From assembly GCF_000181515.1 (NCBI RefSeq), contig NZ_ABCG01000001.1, positions 186,001 through 250,000 of the forward strand: 64,000 nucleotides of DNA, read 5' to 3'. The stretch comes from Erythrobacter sp. SD-21 (GTDB taxonomy: Bacteria; Pseudomonadota; Alphaproteobacteria; Sphingomonadales; Sphingomonadaceae). The notes under the pieces are model-generated. The model saw only the letters and a list, made by a program, of their open reading frames with translations, was not told the DNA's origin and made no database searches. Position numbers and translations under genes: made by a program. Of this stretch, positions 50,598 through 59,932 are shown piece by piece (within the stretch, counting starts at the first letter, position 1; each line of letters opens with the position of its first letter).

Positions 50598-51956
50598 ATG
50601 GCACCACTGCGCAATCTATCCTTTTCCGAGAGGGTGTTCGCACCAATCAGGGAATTGGGCTGGCCTTTCGTCGCCTTCCTATTCCTGGCCCTCGTCCTAG
50701 GCGGGGGCGGAATTCGTCACGGGCTGACCAACCTCGTCGTGCAGGCAGGTGCTCTGGCGATCCTCCTACTCTGGCCGGGCAAAATCCGCGCCTTTCTTAC
50801 CCATGGGCCGAAAGGCTTGATTGTTCTCGTAGCAGCCTCTGTGCTGTTGCCCCTCTTGCAATTGGTTCCGCTCCCCCCCGGTCTGTGGCAGGGTCTTCCG
50901 GGTCGCGAAATGGCGACTGAGAGCAGGTTCTTGGTGGGCGCAGGTGGCGACTGGTTTCCGCTCACTCTCGACAGGGGCCGGACCATCGTTGCGGCGTTGG
51001 CGCTTTTCGGCCCTCTGGCCGTTATCGCCAGCTACGACTACCGGTCCGAGAAGGCGGCGAAAGCCGCGCTTGCGGTCCTCTTGGCAATGGCGTTCCTGCA
51101 GGTCTGTTTCGGAGTGGTCCAGCTTGCGGCAGGCGGGGACACTCTGACCTTTTATGAAACCAACCGCGAGGGCCGTTTCTACGGGTTCTTCATCGGCCAC
51201 ATCGCCAGCGGGCTGTTCATGGTCGTGGGGCTGTGCGCGTTGATCGGGCATTACGAAATGTCCCGCAAGACGTTGATCCGTACCCTGCTGTACCTCGGTT
51301 TCGGGCTCCTGCTGGTCGTGGGCGTGATCCTTACCAATTCGCGATCGGCGGTGGCGCTTCTGCTTCTTCCCGCTGCATGGGCTGGCTTCATCGCCCTCCG
51401 GCACAGCAAAACGCTCGCGCCCAAGTTGCGCGGGTTCGCCCTGGGCGGGGCGCTTGTCGCCTTGCTCGGAACCGTCGCGCTGTTCGCGACCAACGATCGG
51501 CTCGCCGGAACCTGGGACCGGTATCAGGACCTGGAGGATTCCCGTCCGGATATCTGGGAGGATACGCTCGTCGGGATCGAGCGCTACTGGCCGGTTGGAA
51601 GCGGGATGGGTACGTTCGACGAAGTTTTCCAGGTCGAGGAATCGCTCGAGGCACTAGTAGCAAAGAAGGCTGCGCGCGCGCACAACGAATATCTCGAGAT
51701 CCTGCTGGAGGCCGGCATTTATGGCGCCGGTCTCGTACTCGCATGGTTTCTGTATCTAGCCTATGCAATTATCCGAGGGCTTCGTTCGGTTCAGGCTCCC
51801 GTCACTGTTGCCGCGGCATTGGCTGGACTTTGTTTTGCGCTTCAGGCTTTAATCTATTTTCCGCTGCGGAATATGGCTGAATTATGCGTTGCAGGACTCC
51901 TCGTGGCTCTGCTAACGGCGCCGCTGACGACTAAGAGGGATCGTAAAATTGGCTAG
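50598..51956 (+). CDS. O-antigen ligase / polymerase family membrane protein, 452 aa
   Basis: About ten to twelve hydrophobic helices span the protein, with a periplasmic loop near residues 300-390 that contains A-R-A-H-N-E-Y-L-E-I-L-L-E (the His-containing block of Wzy_C/WaaL-type proteins) and T-N-S-R-S-A-V-A-L-L-L (arginine block). Such proteins polymerise or ligate lipid-linked glycans at the periplasmic face. With a second multi-pass protein at 56041, one of the two is likely the polymerase. The last 8 bases overlap the Wza-like gene. Confidence 0.85.
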   Translation: MAPLRNLSFSERVFAPIRELGWPFVAFLFLALVLGGGGIRHGLTNLVVQAGALAILLLWPGKIRAFLTHGPKGLIVLVAASVLLPLLQLVPLPPGLWQGLPGREMATESRFLVGAGGDWFPLTLDRGRTIVAALALFGPLAVIASYDYRSEKAAKAALAVLLAMAFLQVCFGVVQLAAGGDTLTFYETNREGRFYGFFIGHIASGLFMVVGLCALIGHYEMSRKTLIRTLLYLGFGLLLVVGVILTNSRSAVALLLLPAAWAGFIALRHSKTLAPKLRGFALGGALVALLGTVALFATNDRLAGTWDRYQDLEDSRPDIWEDTLVGIERYWPVGSGMGTFDEVFQVEESLEALVAKKAARAHNEYLEILLEAGIYGAGLVLAWFLYLAYAIIRGLRSVQAPVTVAAALAGLCFALQALIYFPLRNMAELCVAGLLVALLTAPLTTKRDRKIG

Positions 51957-52638
51957 GTTTTTCGGTGGCATTCTGGCTGCCTCGACGCTGCTGCTCGCAG
52001 GCTGCTTCAGCCCATCCGGCAACTTGCCTCAGGGCGAGGCCGCCTATCGGATCATGCCGGCCGCAAGCGATACCCTCGGGGCGCAGGAATATCGTATCGG
52101 CGTGCTTGATACCCTTTCGATCCGTGTTTTCCAGGAAAGCGAACTCACTTTCGAAGAGATTTCGGTCAATTCGGCTGGTACAATCAACTTCCCTTTCATA
52201 GGAGAGATCACGGCGATCGGTAAGACTCCGATCGAATTGAGTCGCGAAATCGAAGCTGGCCTTGGTAGCCGCTATATTCGCAACCCTCAGGTCGTCGTCG
52301 GGGTGGTTAGTTCTGCGGCTCAGCGTGTCACTGTCGAAGGCGAAGTCGAACAACCGGGTGTCTACGAGATTGCCGGGACGTCATCGCTATTGGAATCCGT
52401 CGCGAGGGCACGTGGCCTGACAGCGACCGGTGTCGATGACGAGGTTATTATTTTCCGAATGGTCGACGGCGAACGCTATGGTGCAGTCTTCGATCTTAAG
52501 GCAATTCGCGAAGGCCGTGCCGACGACCCGGAGATACTCGGTGGAGACCGTATTGTTGTCGGCTATTCCGCAGTCCGCGGCGCTTGGGAAAGTTTCCTCA
52601 AGGCGGCCCCGCTGTTCAATGTGTTTACAAGGTTCTGA
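51949..52638 (+). CDS. Wza-like polysaccharide export lipoprotein, 229 aa
   Basis: The protein begins with a lipoprotein signal ending L-L-L-A-G-C (cysteine near residue 19), then a Poly_export (SLBB-containing) domain: Y-R-I-G-V-L-D-T-L-S-I-R-V-F near 48-61, V-N-S-A-G-T-I-N-F-P-F-I-G-E-I near 73-87, and V-E-G-E-V-E-Q-P-G-V-Y near 128. It should form the outer-membrane channel for exopolysaccharide with its Wzc partner directly downstream. The start is TTG at 51949 with RBS agaggga, overlapping the previous gene by 8 bp. It is shorter than E. coli Wza and lacks the C-terminal amphipathic helix, like many alphaproteobacterial homologues. Confidence 0.92.
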   Translation: MARFFGGILAASTLLLAGCFSPSGNLPQGEAAYRIMPAASDTLGAQEYRIGVLDTLSIRVFQESELTFEEISVNSAGTINFPFIGEITAIGKTPIELSREIEAGLGSRYIRNPQVVVGVVSSAAQRVTVEGEVEQPGVYEIAGTSSLLESVARARGLTATGVDDEVIIFRMVDGERYGAVFDLKAIREGRADDPEILGGDRIVVGYSAVRGAWESFLKAAPLFNVFTRF

Positions 52639-52641
52639 CAA

Positions 52642-54885
52642 TTGGCATCTGGATATCCGCTAGACGGTTCATACGAGAGCACCAATCCGAAGACGGGCGG
52701 CGTCCGCGAATATCCGGTTGGGACACCTGGCGGCGAGGACGTCTTTTTCGACATCGATCTTCGTAGCATCGGCGCTGCCGTCCGTCGCAATCTCCTTGGT
52801 GTAATCGCTATTCTGATAATCGCACTTGGCGCCGGTGTTCTTATTACCCTGCTGATGCGCCCGCAGTATGTGGCGACCTCACAGGTGCTAATCGAACAGA
52901 ACGCCGACGCGATCATCGAAGGTGCTGAGACCCAGACCAACGTCCCCATGCAGGAGACCGAACGGTTCTTGCAGACCCAGGTCGACGTGATCGAAAGCCG
53001 GAGTCTCGCCGAACGGGTCGTGGAATCGGAGAACTTGTCCGACCGGGAAGATTTCTACGCCGCACAGGGTGAAGAAATGCCGCAGCTCGATGCCCTCGAA
53101 GGGACAGGCTACGGTGGGCCTGAAGGACTTGCGCGACTGCGGCGCGACACGGCGATAGACATGGTGCTCGACGGTTTGACCGTAACGCTCCCCATCGACA
53201 GCCGCCTCGTCTCGGTCCACTTCAAAAGCGGCGATGCGGTGATCGCGGCCGAACTGGCCAATTCGATTGCGCAGAATTTTATGGAGAGCAATCTCGCTCG
53301 GAAGTTCGACAGCAGCGCATATGCGCGTGAATTCCTTGCCCAGCAGCTTGAAGATGCCCGCAACAAGCTCGAGCAGAGCGAAAAAGATCTCAATGCCTTC
53401 TCGCGTGCCGCGGGCCTTATCCGTGTCAGTGGTCAGGGCCAGAACGCCGATCAAGAGACGACGCTTTCGGTCACTAATGAGACACTGCAACAACTCAATG
53501 CAGCGGCAGCCCAGGCGACGGCTGACCGAATTACAGCGGAGAACAGTTGGCAGTCAATTGCGGATCAGCCAATCAATTCGATCCCCCAGGTGCTCCAGAA
53601 CCCCGCATATAGCCAACTTGTCCGCGAACGTGCCGTTGCGGAAGCGCGCCTTGCAGAGGAGCGGGCGCGCCATCTCGACGAGCACCCCAATGTGCAAGCC
53701 TTGCAGGCGCAGGTCGAGCAGATCGATAATCAACTCCAACAGGTCGGGAATTCAATCAAGGCCTCGGTCCAACTCGGCTATCGCGCTGTTCGCGAGCGTG
53801 AGAACGAAATTATCGCGCAGGTTGACGAGGTACGTAATTTTGCACTTGATGAGCAAGATCGCGGCGTGGAGTACAACGTGCTTAAGCGCGTTGCCGAGAC
53901 CGATAGAGCGCTTTACAACACGCTCCTGACCCGTTTCAACGAGCTCAACGCAACGGCAGGCGCTACGTCGAACAATGTATCGCTGGTTGATGCCGCTCAA
54001 GCGCCGCGTGATCCTAGCTCCCCTAATCTTGGCATCAATATGCTGGTGGCATTGCTTGGCGGCCTGATTGTTGCCGGCGGTTTTGTCTTCCTGCGCGAGC
54101 AATTCGATGCGGTACTCCGCACCCCAGAGGATGTTGAGCGTAAGCTGGGCGTTCCGCTGCTTGGCCTCATTCCCATCATCCAAGGCTCCAATCCCGCAGA
54201 AGATCTTGAAGATCCCAAATCGCCGGTCAGTGAATCCTACCAGTCGCTTGTGACGAACCTGCGGTACAGCACCGGTGAGGGTATTCCACGAACGCTAATG
54301 GTCACTTCAGCACAAGCAGGCGAGGGCAAAACAACTTCCGCTGGCAAGTTGGCGCTGGAATTTGCGGAATTGGGGCGGAAGACACTCCTGATCGATGCCG
54401 ATTTGAGACGCCCCACATTGCATCGCAAACTAGCAAATCGGGATCAGGAAGGGTTTACGACGGTCTTGGCTGGTGAGCGCGCGATTGATGAGGTCCTAGT
54501 GCCTTCAGGGCATCCGAACCTCACTTACCTAACCGCTCTGCCAATTCCCCCCGATCCGGCGGCGCTTCTCGGCAGTATGAACTTCGACGGCTTGATTGCC
54601 GATCTTCTCACGCGGTTCGATAGCGTTGTCTTCGATGCTCCGCCAATGCTCGGGCTGTCCGACGCTCCTACTATCGCGGCACATACGGACGCCGTATTGA
54701 TCGTGATTGACGCTGAAAGTGGAAATCGCGGTGCAGTGAAAACGGCGCTGAGCCGATTGAATTTGGTTAAGGCCAACGTGATCGGCGCGGTTCTGACGAA
54801 GTTCAATCCGCGCAATGTTAGCGGAGAATATTCCTACTACGGGAATGACTACTACGCTTATGATTCATCGGGCGACGACAAGTGA
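52642..54885 (+). CDS. Wzc-like chain-length determinant / tyrosine autokinase, 747 aa
   Basis: One membrane helix near residues 50-72 and another near 465-487 bracket a periplasmic Wzz domain with long coiled coils (about 100-440). The cytoplasmic kinase has Walker A Q-A-G-E-G-K-T-T-S (near 556), Walker A' L-L-I-D-A-D-L-R-R-P (near 580) and Walker B V-V-F-D-A-P-P (near 660). The C-terminus is a tyrosine cluster (Y-S-Y-Y-G-N-D-Y-Y-A-Y), the autophosphorylation tail of BY-kinases. It controls polymer length and export together with the Wza-like protein 4 bp upstream. Start is TTG at 52642. No phosphatase (Wzb) gene is in the locus. Confidence 0.94.
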   Translation: MASGYPLDGSYESTNPKTGGVREYPVGTPGGEDVFFDIDLRSIGAAVRRNLLGVIAILIIALGAGVLITLLMRPQYVATSQVLIEQNADAIIEGAETQTNVPMQETERFLQTQVDVIESRSLAERVVESENLSDREDFYAAQGEEMPQLDALEGTGYGGPEGLARLRRDTAIDMVLDGLTVTLPIDSRLVSVHFKSGDAVIAAELANSIAQNFMESNLARKFDSSAYAREFLAQQLEDARNKLEQSEKDLNAFSRAAGLIRVSGQGQNADQETTLSVTNETLQQLNAAAAQATADRITAENSWQSIADQPINSIPQVLQNPAYSQLVRERAVAEARLAEERARHLDEHPNVQALQAQVEQIDNQLQQVGNSIKASVQLGYRAVRERENEIIAQVDEVRNFALDEQDRGVEYNVLKRVAETDRALYNTLLTRFNELNATAGATSNNVSLVDAAQAPRDPSSPNLGINMLVALLGGLIVAGGFVFLREQFDAVLRTPEDVERKLGVPLLGLIPIIQGSNPAEDLEDPKSPVSESYQSLVTNLRYSTGEGIPRTLMVTSAQAGEGKTTSAGKLALEFAELGRKTLLIDADLRRPTLHRKLANRDQEGFTTVLAGERAIDEVLVPSGHPNLTYLTALPIPPDPAALLGSMNFDGLIADLLTRFDSVVFDAPPMLGLSDAPTIAAHTDAVLIVIDAESGNRGAVKTALSRLNLVKANVIGAVLTKFNPRNVSGEYSYYGNDYYAYDSSGDDK

Positions 54886-56039
54886 TTGTGCCTGGCCGGC
54901 AGTGGGTCGGCTGGGGGCTGCGCATAGTCCTGTTTTTGGGGATGCTCGTAGTAGCGACAGTCTTTCAGCTGGATCGCCATTCTAGTACGCGTATGACCCT
55001 GATGGCCTACGTGCCGCCTGGCCTCGGTGGGTTCGCCGATGCTAAGGCAGCCAGGGTACTGGCATTGCATGCACCCGAAATGGCGGTGGAGCGCGCGGAA
55101 GCGTCCCTTCGGCACCGCCCGATTGATGCAGGAACACTGGCTGCCTTCGCTATGGCTGCGGTTGAAGCCGATGATGTCAATCGCGCTGGCCAAGCGCTCA
55201 GCTTGGCTGCTCAACGGGGGTGGCGTGATACCTATACCCAAGTGATGGTGGTGGGTAGTGCGCTTACCGAAGAGAAATGGGTGGTCGCTGCCCAAAGGAT
55301 TGACGCTCTTGCGCGTCTGCAGCGTGAAGAAGAAGCTATCTTTGGCTCACTCAGCTTGATGCTGCCGTCCAAAGGCGGGCGTGAAGCACTCGCGGCTCGA
55401 TTGGGCGAAAGCAATCCACTTGTCTATGCGCTCGCCGATTTCATCGCCTCCTACCCCGATTTCGGCCCCGAAGTGGCGGAGACTTTCGTACTTGCACAAG
55501 CATCAGGGGACGAAATGCCGTGCTCGAGCTTCTCTCGCGTCACCCGCACTCTCCTTGCAAGGGATAAGGGAGAAGCCGCTTTGTCAGTCTGGCCGGAACG
55601 TTGCTTTGGTGAGTCCAATCGCACGGTGGCGTTCGCCTTCGACGGAAGCGAGGAGGATCCGTTCAGCTGGACCTATCCTTCCTCGGCCGGGCTGTCGGTC
55701 AGCAGGGGTGACGCGGAAGGGCAGCTAAAAGTTCGCCACCGCGACCGCCTGCGCCGCCTCTTCGCTTCGCGTTACTTGACACTGGCCCCCGGATCGCACC
55801 GCCTCACATTGCAGCGCGAAGACGACGGATCGTCCTCCCGCCGGATGTCGGCCGGTCCGGCGAAGATCCAGGTCGACCTGCGCTGCGACAGGAGCAGCAC
55901 GAGCGCCTACGCGGCGCTGGTTTCCGCGCAATACGAAGATGCCATCGATTTTGTTGTGCCGGAAGACTGCCCCACGCAATATCTGGCCCTGTCGACATCC
56001 AACGGTACCGCCAGCAACCTGGTCATCTCGATCGACTGA
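54882..56039 (+). CDS. Uncharacterised EPS-locus membrane-anchored protein, 385 aa
   Basis: The protein has one N-terminal helix (G-L-R-I-V-L-F-L-G-M-L-V-V-A, about residues 12-28) and an otherwise periplasmic chain. Residues about 50-180 are alanine-rich helices resembling tetratricopeptide repeats; the last 150 residues look beta-rich, with cysteines near 193, 221, 336 and 361 that could pair. No family is recognised. The GTG start overlaps the wzc stop (GTGA), and the next gene begins one base after its stop, so it is tightly inside the EPS operon. A scaffolding role in assembly or export is plausible from context only. Confidence 0.75.
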   Translation: MIVPGRQWVGWGLRIVLFLGMLVVATVFQLDRHSSTRMTLMAYVPPGLGGFADAKAARVLALHAPEMAVERAEASLRHRPIDAGTLAAFAMAAVEADDVNRAGQALSLAAQRGWRDTYTQVMVVGSALTEEKWVVAAQRIDALARLQREEEAIFGSLSLMLPSKGGREALAARLGESNPLVYALADFIASYPDFGPEVAETFVLAQASGDEMPCSSFSRVTRTLLARDKGEAALSVWPERCFGESNRTVAFAFDGSEEDPFSWTYPSSAGLSVSRGDAEGQLKVRHRDRLRRLFASRYLTLAPGSHRLTLQREDDGSSSRRMSAGPAKIQVDLRCDRSSTSAYAALVSAQYEDAIDFVVPEDCPTQYLALSTSNGTASNLVISID

Positions 56040-56040
56040 G

Positions 56041-57333
56041 ATGCGGATCTCGACGTCCCTTCCCCTGGCAGCGGCGATGGCGATCCCGCGTACCGCGTTC
56101 AGCTATGCCGCCTATGTCGGCGCGCCGCTGCTGCTGATCAACTGGCTGTCGTCGCGCACCTATGCCAAGGCGATTTTCCTGCTCGTGTTCCTGGCCGTTT
56201 CAGCCGTGGTCAACCGCGCGCTCGGGCTAAGTTTCTCGGTCACGGCCTGGGCGCTCGAACTGGCGCTGGTCCTGCCCTTCCTCGCCGCTGCGCTTGGCTT
56301 CATGCCGGCGAAATATGTCAACGGTCGGCGGCTGATCCGAATTCTCAATATCATCGTTCTGGTCACAAGCCTGATTAGCCTCGTGCAGCAGGGCTTTCCG
56401 CTCCGGCTGCCCTATATCCATTACTTGCCCGACTTTTGGAATGGCGGTTTCGGGAATGGCGGCGCGAAAATCGTCACGATCATCGGCTTTTTCGGGATTA
56501 TCGAGGCGCTGACCCGCAAGCGAAAAATGTCCTTGCTGGACAACCGGGTCCTGATTGTCGCGACGCTCAATTTCGTTGTGCCGAACTTCATCCTCGGCAT
56601 CCTTGCCGGGGTGGCCGCCTTGATCATCTTCCTCCGCAAGAACCGGCTCCTGCTGTTCTTCGGCGCGGCGCTGGCGATGGTTTTCGTGCCCTATCTCGAA
56701 TACCGGTCCGAGCAGAAGAACAACGTCTTCACCGAAACCTACGGCGCCAACCCGAAGCTCTACGCGTTCGTGACCGTGGGCAACCTCTATCGCGAGCAGC
56801 CGCATACCGTGCTTGTGGGGACCGGTCTGGGTCAGTTCACCAGTCAGCCCGCGATCTGGTCCAGCCCGATCAACCGCTACATCAGTACGCACGACATGCC
56901 CTCATTGCCGGGCATGTTCTCCGCCGAAGTGCACAATCGCTACGTTGCGCCGGCCCTCTTGCGCTTCAAGACCCAGAAATGGGCTATCTACTCCAGCGCG
57001 AACAAACCCTACAGCGGGGTGACCCAATTGCTGGCCGAACTCGGTATCCCGCTGACGCTGCTGCTGGTATTTGCCGCCTACCGATTGTTCTGGCGCGGAT
57101 CGCAGTCCGATTTCGGACGTGCGGCTTTCCTGTTTGCCGTGTTCGTAAACCTGCTCGACCCCCAGATCGATTCCCCGTGGTTTGGCGTTATGCTGATTGC
57201 CACCCTCGAGGCGATCCGCCGCGATGCAGCCATCAAGGCCAGCGAGAGAGCGCTTGGCGAAAACCGGGAGAGCGGGGTATTTACGGCACCTCTTGCCGAC
57301 CGGGCCGATCTGGAACCCGGTCTGGCGCGGTAG
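56041..57333 (+). CDS. Multi-pass membrane protein, candidate EPS polymerase, 430 aa
   Basis: About ten to eleven hydrophobic helices and a large loop near residues 225-330 (with Q-P-H-T-V-L-V-G-T-G-L-G-Q-F and E-V-H-N-R-Y) match the general layout of Wzy polymerases, though the sequence motif is not one I can name. The final 40 residues are soluble and charged. The start ATG 56041 follows the previous stop by one base; an open extension to 55939 overlaps the previous gene and is not conserved-looking. Within this locus it is the best candidate for the repeat-unit polymerase. Confidence 0.75.
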   Translation: MRISTSLPLAAAMAIPRTAFSYAAYVGAPLLLINWLSSRTYAKAIFLLVFLAVSAVVNRALGLSFSVTAWALELALVLPFLAAALGFMPAKYVNGRRLIRILNIIVLVTSLISLVQQGFPLRLPYIHYLPDFWNGGFGNGGAKIVTIIGFFGIIEALTRKRKMSLLDNRVLIVATLNFVVPNFILGILAGVAALIIFLRKNRLLLFFGAALAMVFVPYLEYRSEQKNNVFTETYGANPKLYAFVTVGNLYREQPHTVLVGTGLGQFTSQPAIWSSPINRYISTHDMPSLPGMFSAEVHNRYVAPALLRFKTQKWAIYSSANKPYSGVTQLLAELGIPLTLLLVFAAYRLFWRGSQSDFGRAAFLFAVFVNLLDPQIDSPWFGVMLIATLEAIRRDAAIKASERALGENRESGVFTAPLADRADLEPGLAR

Positions 57334-57391
57334 TCCCGCTATCAGCTTCGATTCGATAATTCGCACCAGTCTCCGTAGATAAGTCCACTCG

Positions 57392-58777
57392 ATGTCCCGC
57401 CAGAAAGACCGCCGCCAAGTTCTCAGGGCGACGCTTGCCGTCGCGGCCAGTCGTGCGCTCGGTTTTCCGCTTGCTCTGGCCGTGAGCATGTGGCTGACGC
57501 GGGTGCTTCCGCGTGAGGAATTCGCCTTCTTCGGCGTTCTCGCGACATTCTCCATCGTTTTTGCGATTTTCGCCCAAGCCGGCTTCCAGACGGGTGTGGT
57601 GCGGATGCTGGGAGAGGCCGAAGCCGGAGACGAGCGGCATCCGGCCCCCACAGTGGTCTATGCCGCGCTGCTGAGCACGGTCGTGGGCAGCCTTCTTCTG
57701 GGAGTGTTGTTCTATTTCGCGGGAAGGGAGGCGCTGCCCTCCATTCCGGGCGGATCGGACTGGCTGTTCGCGCTCGCCGCTCTCCTGCTGGTCGTGCGGT
57801 CGGTTAACACGGTCGCTGCCGAGGCTCTTCGCGGCATCGGACGGGTGGGTCTCTCGTCGAATTTCAGCGGACAGGGCAACCAGGGCGGGGTCGTGCGCTG
57901 CGTCCTGGTCCTTGCGGGGTTCGCGCTTGCATCCGTCTTCGGGGTACTGACGCTCGAAACGGCGATCTGGGCATCGATTTCCGCCTCGGTCATCTGCGCG
58001 ATCTGGGCGCTGGCAATCGTCCTGCGCTATACCGGTGCGGGGGCGAGCGCGAAGGACGTTGTCGCGACGATCAAGGCGCGACGTCACGACAATTTCAACA
58101 TGGTCATCAGCGAGGGACTGATCTTCTGGACGTCCGGATCGGCTGCGCTGGTGATCGGCGGGATGATCATCGATGCGGCCATGATGGCCGGGATGGTTGC
58201 CGCCTTCCAGCTTCGCAATATTCTCACCAGCCCGCTGACCGTCATCGCGGGGGCCGTGCCGAACATTCTCATCCGCCTGCACCGCGAAGGAGACAAGGAG
58301 GAACTGGAGCGTGTCATGCGTACGACCGGTTCTGCGGCATTCCTGCTGTGCTTGGGCGTCTGCGGCGGGTTGGCGCTGATCGGCCCGGGCGGCTTCCGCC
58401 TCCTGTTCGGTGCCGGATATGGCGATGCCTATTTTCACTTCCTCATCATGGCTGTCGGGATCACCTATTTCGTCTATTGCGGCCTGTCCGGGCAGGCGCT
58501 GCTGCTCATGGGGGACACCCGTGTCCATCGCCGGGTAATGATGCGCGTTCTGGCCGTGACCATGCCGGCCTATATCCTGCTCGCCTATTTTGCCGGGCCC
58601 TACGGTCTGTCCGCGGCACTGGCGGGCTCCATGATATTGCAGAAACACCTGCTGATCCGTGCAATCCGGCAGGATCTCGACCTCGACACGCGGGCCTATC
58701 TCGACCCGCGGGAATACAAAAAGGCTTTCGTCATGCTCAAACGTATCCTTGCCGAGAAAACCTGGGGGAAGGGCTGA
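57392..58777 (+). CDS. Wzx-type polysaccharide flippase, 461 aa
   Basis: The protein has about twelve to fourteen hydrophobic helices in the MOP/MATE-like arrangement of polysaccharide flippases (Polysacc_synt family), with a basic N-terminal tail (M-S-R-Q-K-D-R-R) and R-A-L-G-F-P-L-A-L-A in the first helix. It should move the lipid-linked repeat unit across the inner membrane. The final residues are charged and cytoplasmic. The sulfotransferase gene starts one base after its stop. Confidence 0.88.
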   Translation: MSRQKDRRQVLRATLAVAASRALGFPLALAVSMWLTRVLPREEFAFFGVLATFSIVFAIFAQAGFQTGVVRMLGEAEAGDERHPAPTVVYAALLSTVVGSLLLGVLFYFAGREALPSIPGGSDWLFALAALLLVVRSVNTVAAEALRGIGRVGLSSNFSGQGNQGGVVRCVLVLAGFALASVFGVLTLETAIWASISASVICAIWALAIVLRYTGAGASAKDVVATIKARRHDNFNMVISEGLIFWTSGSAALVIGGMIIDAAMMAGMVAAFQLRNILTSPLTVIAGAVPNILIRLHREGDKEELERVMRTTGSAAFLLCLGVCGGLALIGPGGFRLLFGAGYGDAYFHFLIMAVGITYFVYCGLSGQALLLMGDTRVHRRVMMRVLAVTMPAYILLAYFAGPYGLSAALAGSMILQKHLLIRAIRQDLDLDTRAYLDPREYKKAFVMLKRILAEKTWGKG

Positions 58778-58778
58778 G

Positions 58779-59717
58779 ATGGCGGAGGCACGGACAAAGC
58801 CTGCGGCCACCGTTCTCGTCACCGGTGCCCCGCGCAGCGGAACGACGGCGGTTGGCGAATTGCTGAGCCGATCGCCCAGAGCGATAGAACTCTACGAGCC
58901 GATGAGCGATATCGTGGGCGACAGGGCGGTGGCCGACTGGTTTCCCATCCCCGGCCAGGAAGGCTTCGAACTTCCGGTGGCCGACGACCTCGTCGAGCGT
59001 ATCCAGCGCCGCCGCCTGCGCTGCGGTTGGCGTCCGGAGGCGATCCAGGGGACCCAGGGCCGCAACCGCTTCCTCAACCGCACGCGGCGCACTGCATGGC
59101 TGGCCAGGCTGCAGCCGTGGAAATCTACGCAGGTCTGGAAGGACCCGATGGCGCTGATGCTGGCACCCCGCCTCGCGAGAACCACGGACGTTCCCGTCAT
59201 CATCACCGTACGCGATCATCTTAGCCTGGCGTCGAGCTACAAGCGGATGGAATGGCGTCCGCCTGTCGAAGGGCTGGTGGACCGCATGCAGCGCGCCGGA
59301 TTGCGATTCGATGCCCGTATTCCCGATCTTCTCGGGACCGGTCTCGATCCCATGCGGGCCGGCGCCATAGCCTGGAACGTTTTCTACGGCGTCGTGCTCG
59401 ACGAGCTGCGAGCCGGCCTTCCTGCAACAGTGGTCCTCAATTCCGACCTGATGCTGCATCCCGAAGCGGTGCGGCAGCGGTTGATTGCAGTTACCGGCCT
59501 TTCGGTTCCCGCCCCGCGCGAGGCGGCGGAAGAGCAGTCCGGGGCGAGCGAAGACCTGCCCCAGAAGGCGCACATCGCGAATCGCTCGCTGGAGAGCATT
59601 ACGGAATATTGGAAGAAGACCCTGTCGGAAGACGAGGTAGCTTTCGGACGCGATCTTAACGACGAATTGTGGGCCGAGCTGGAACCTGAAATCCGCCAGC
59701 ATCGCGAAGGCTGGTGA
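58779..59717 (+). CDS. Sulfotransferase family protein, 312 aa
   Basis: The N-terminus has the PAPS 5'-phosphosulfate loop T-G-A-P-R-S-G-T-T near residues 14-22 and, about 130 residues on, the 3'-phosphate binding block T-V-R-D-H-L-S-L-A-S-S-Y. It should transfer sulfate from PAPS to a hydroxyl or amino group; within this locus the likely acceptor is the exopolysaccharide or its lipid-linked unit, implying a sulfated surface polymer. It is the last gene of the EPS operon and is followed by a strong terminator. The ATG at 58779 overlaps no other gene. The separate sulfatase fusion at the left end of the window could act on similar material, but that link is speculative. Confidence 0.85.
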   Translation: MAEARTKPAATVLVTGAPRSGTTAVGELLSRSPRAIELYEPMSDIVGDRAVADWFPIPGQEGFELPVADDLVERIQRRRLRCGWRPEAIQGTQGRNRFLNRTRRTAWLARLQPWKSTQVWKDPMALMLAPRLARTTDVPVIITVRDHLSLASSYKRMEWRPPVEGLVDRMQRAGLRFDARIPDLLGTGLDPMRAGAIAWNVFYGVVLDELRAGLPATVVLNSDLMLHPEAVRQRLIAVTGLSVPAPREAAEEQSGASEDLPQKAHIANRSLESITEYWKKTLSEDEVAFGRDLNDELWAELEPEIRQHREGW

Positions 59718-59737
59718 AATAGGGTCAGACAACAAAA

Positions 59738-59762
59738 AACCCGCCGGTGACGGCGGGTTTTC
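59738..59762 (+). terminator. Terminator at the end of the EPS locus
   Basis: The stem aacccgccg / cggcgggtt with a short loop is followed by tt. It also stands just after the minus-strand tRNA gene's 3' end, so it may serve both directions (aaaaaa precedes it on the plus strand). Confidence 0.9.
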
Positions 59763-59768
59763 GTTCGA

Positions 59769-59843
59769 TGGTGGGCGTACCAAGGTTCGAACTTGGGACC
59801 CCTACGATGTCAACATAGTGCTCTACCACTGAGCTATACGCCC
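59769..59843 (-). tRNA. tRNA-Val (anticodon GAC)
   Basis: On the minus strand the cloverleaf is complete: acceptor gggcgta / tacgccc, D-arm gctc...gagc, anticodon stem ctatg / cgtag with loop ttgacat (anticodon GAC, reading GUC/GUU valine codons), variable loop ggggtc and T-arm ccaag-ttcgaac-cttgg. The CCA end is encoded (59769-59771). Total 75 nt. Confidence 0.97.
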
Positions 59844-59932
59844 ACGCTATCGAACATGCCGTTTTGTGCGGCAGGCGCGCCCTTTAGCGAGGCCTTGGAA
59901 ACCGCGCAAGGGGGCAATCGCCACTATTTCGA

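Noticed and set aside
57281..58822. 513-codon minus-strand open frame
   Set aside because: Antisense shadow of the flippase gene; the translation is histidine/arginine/glutamine-rich without motifs.
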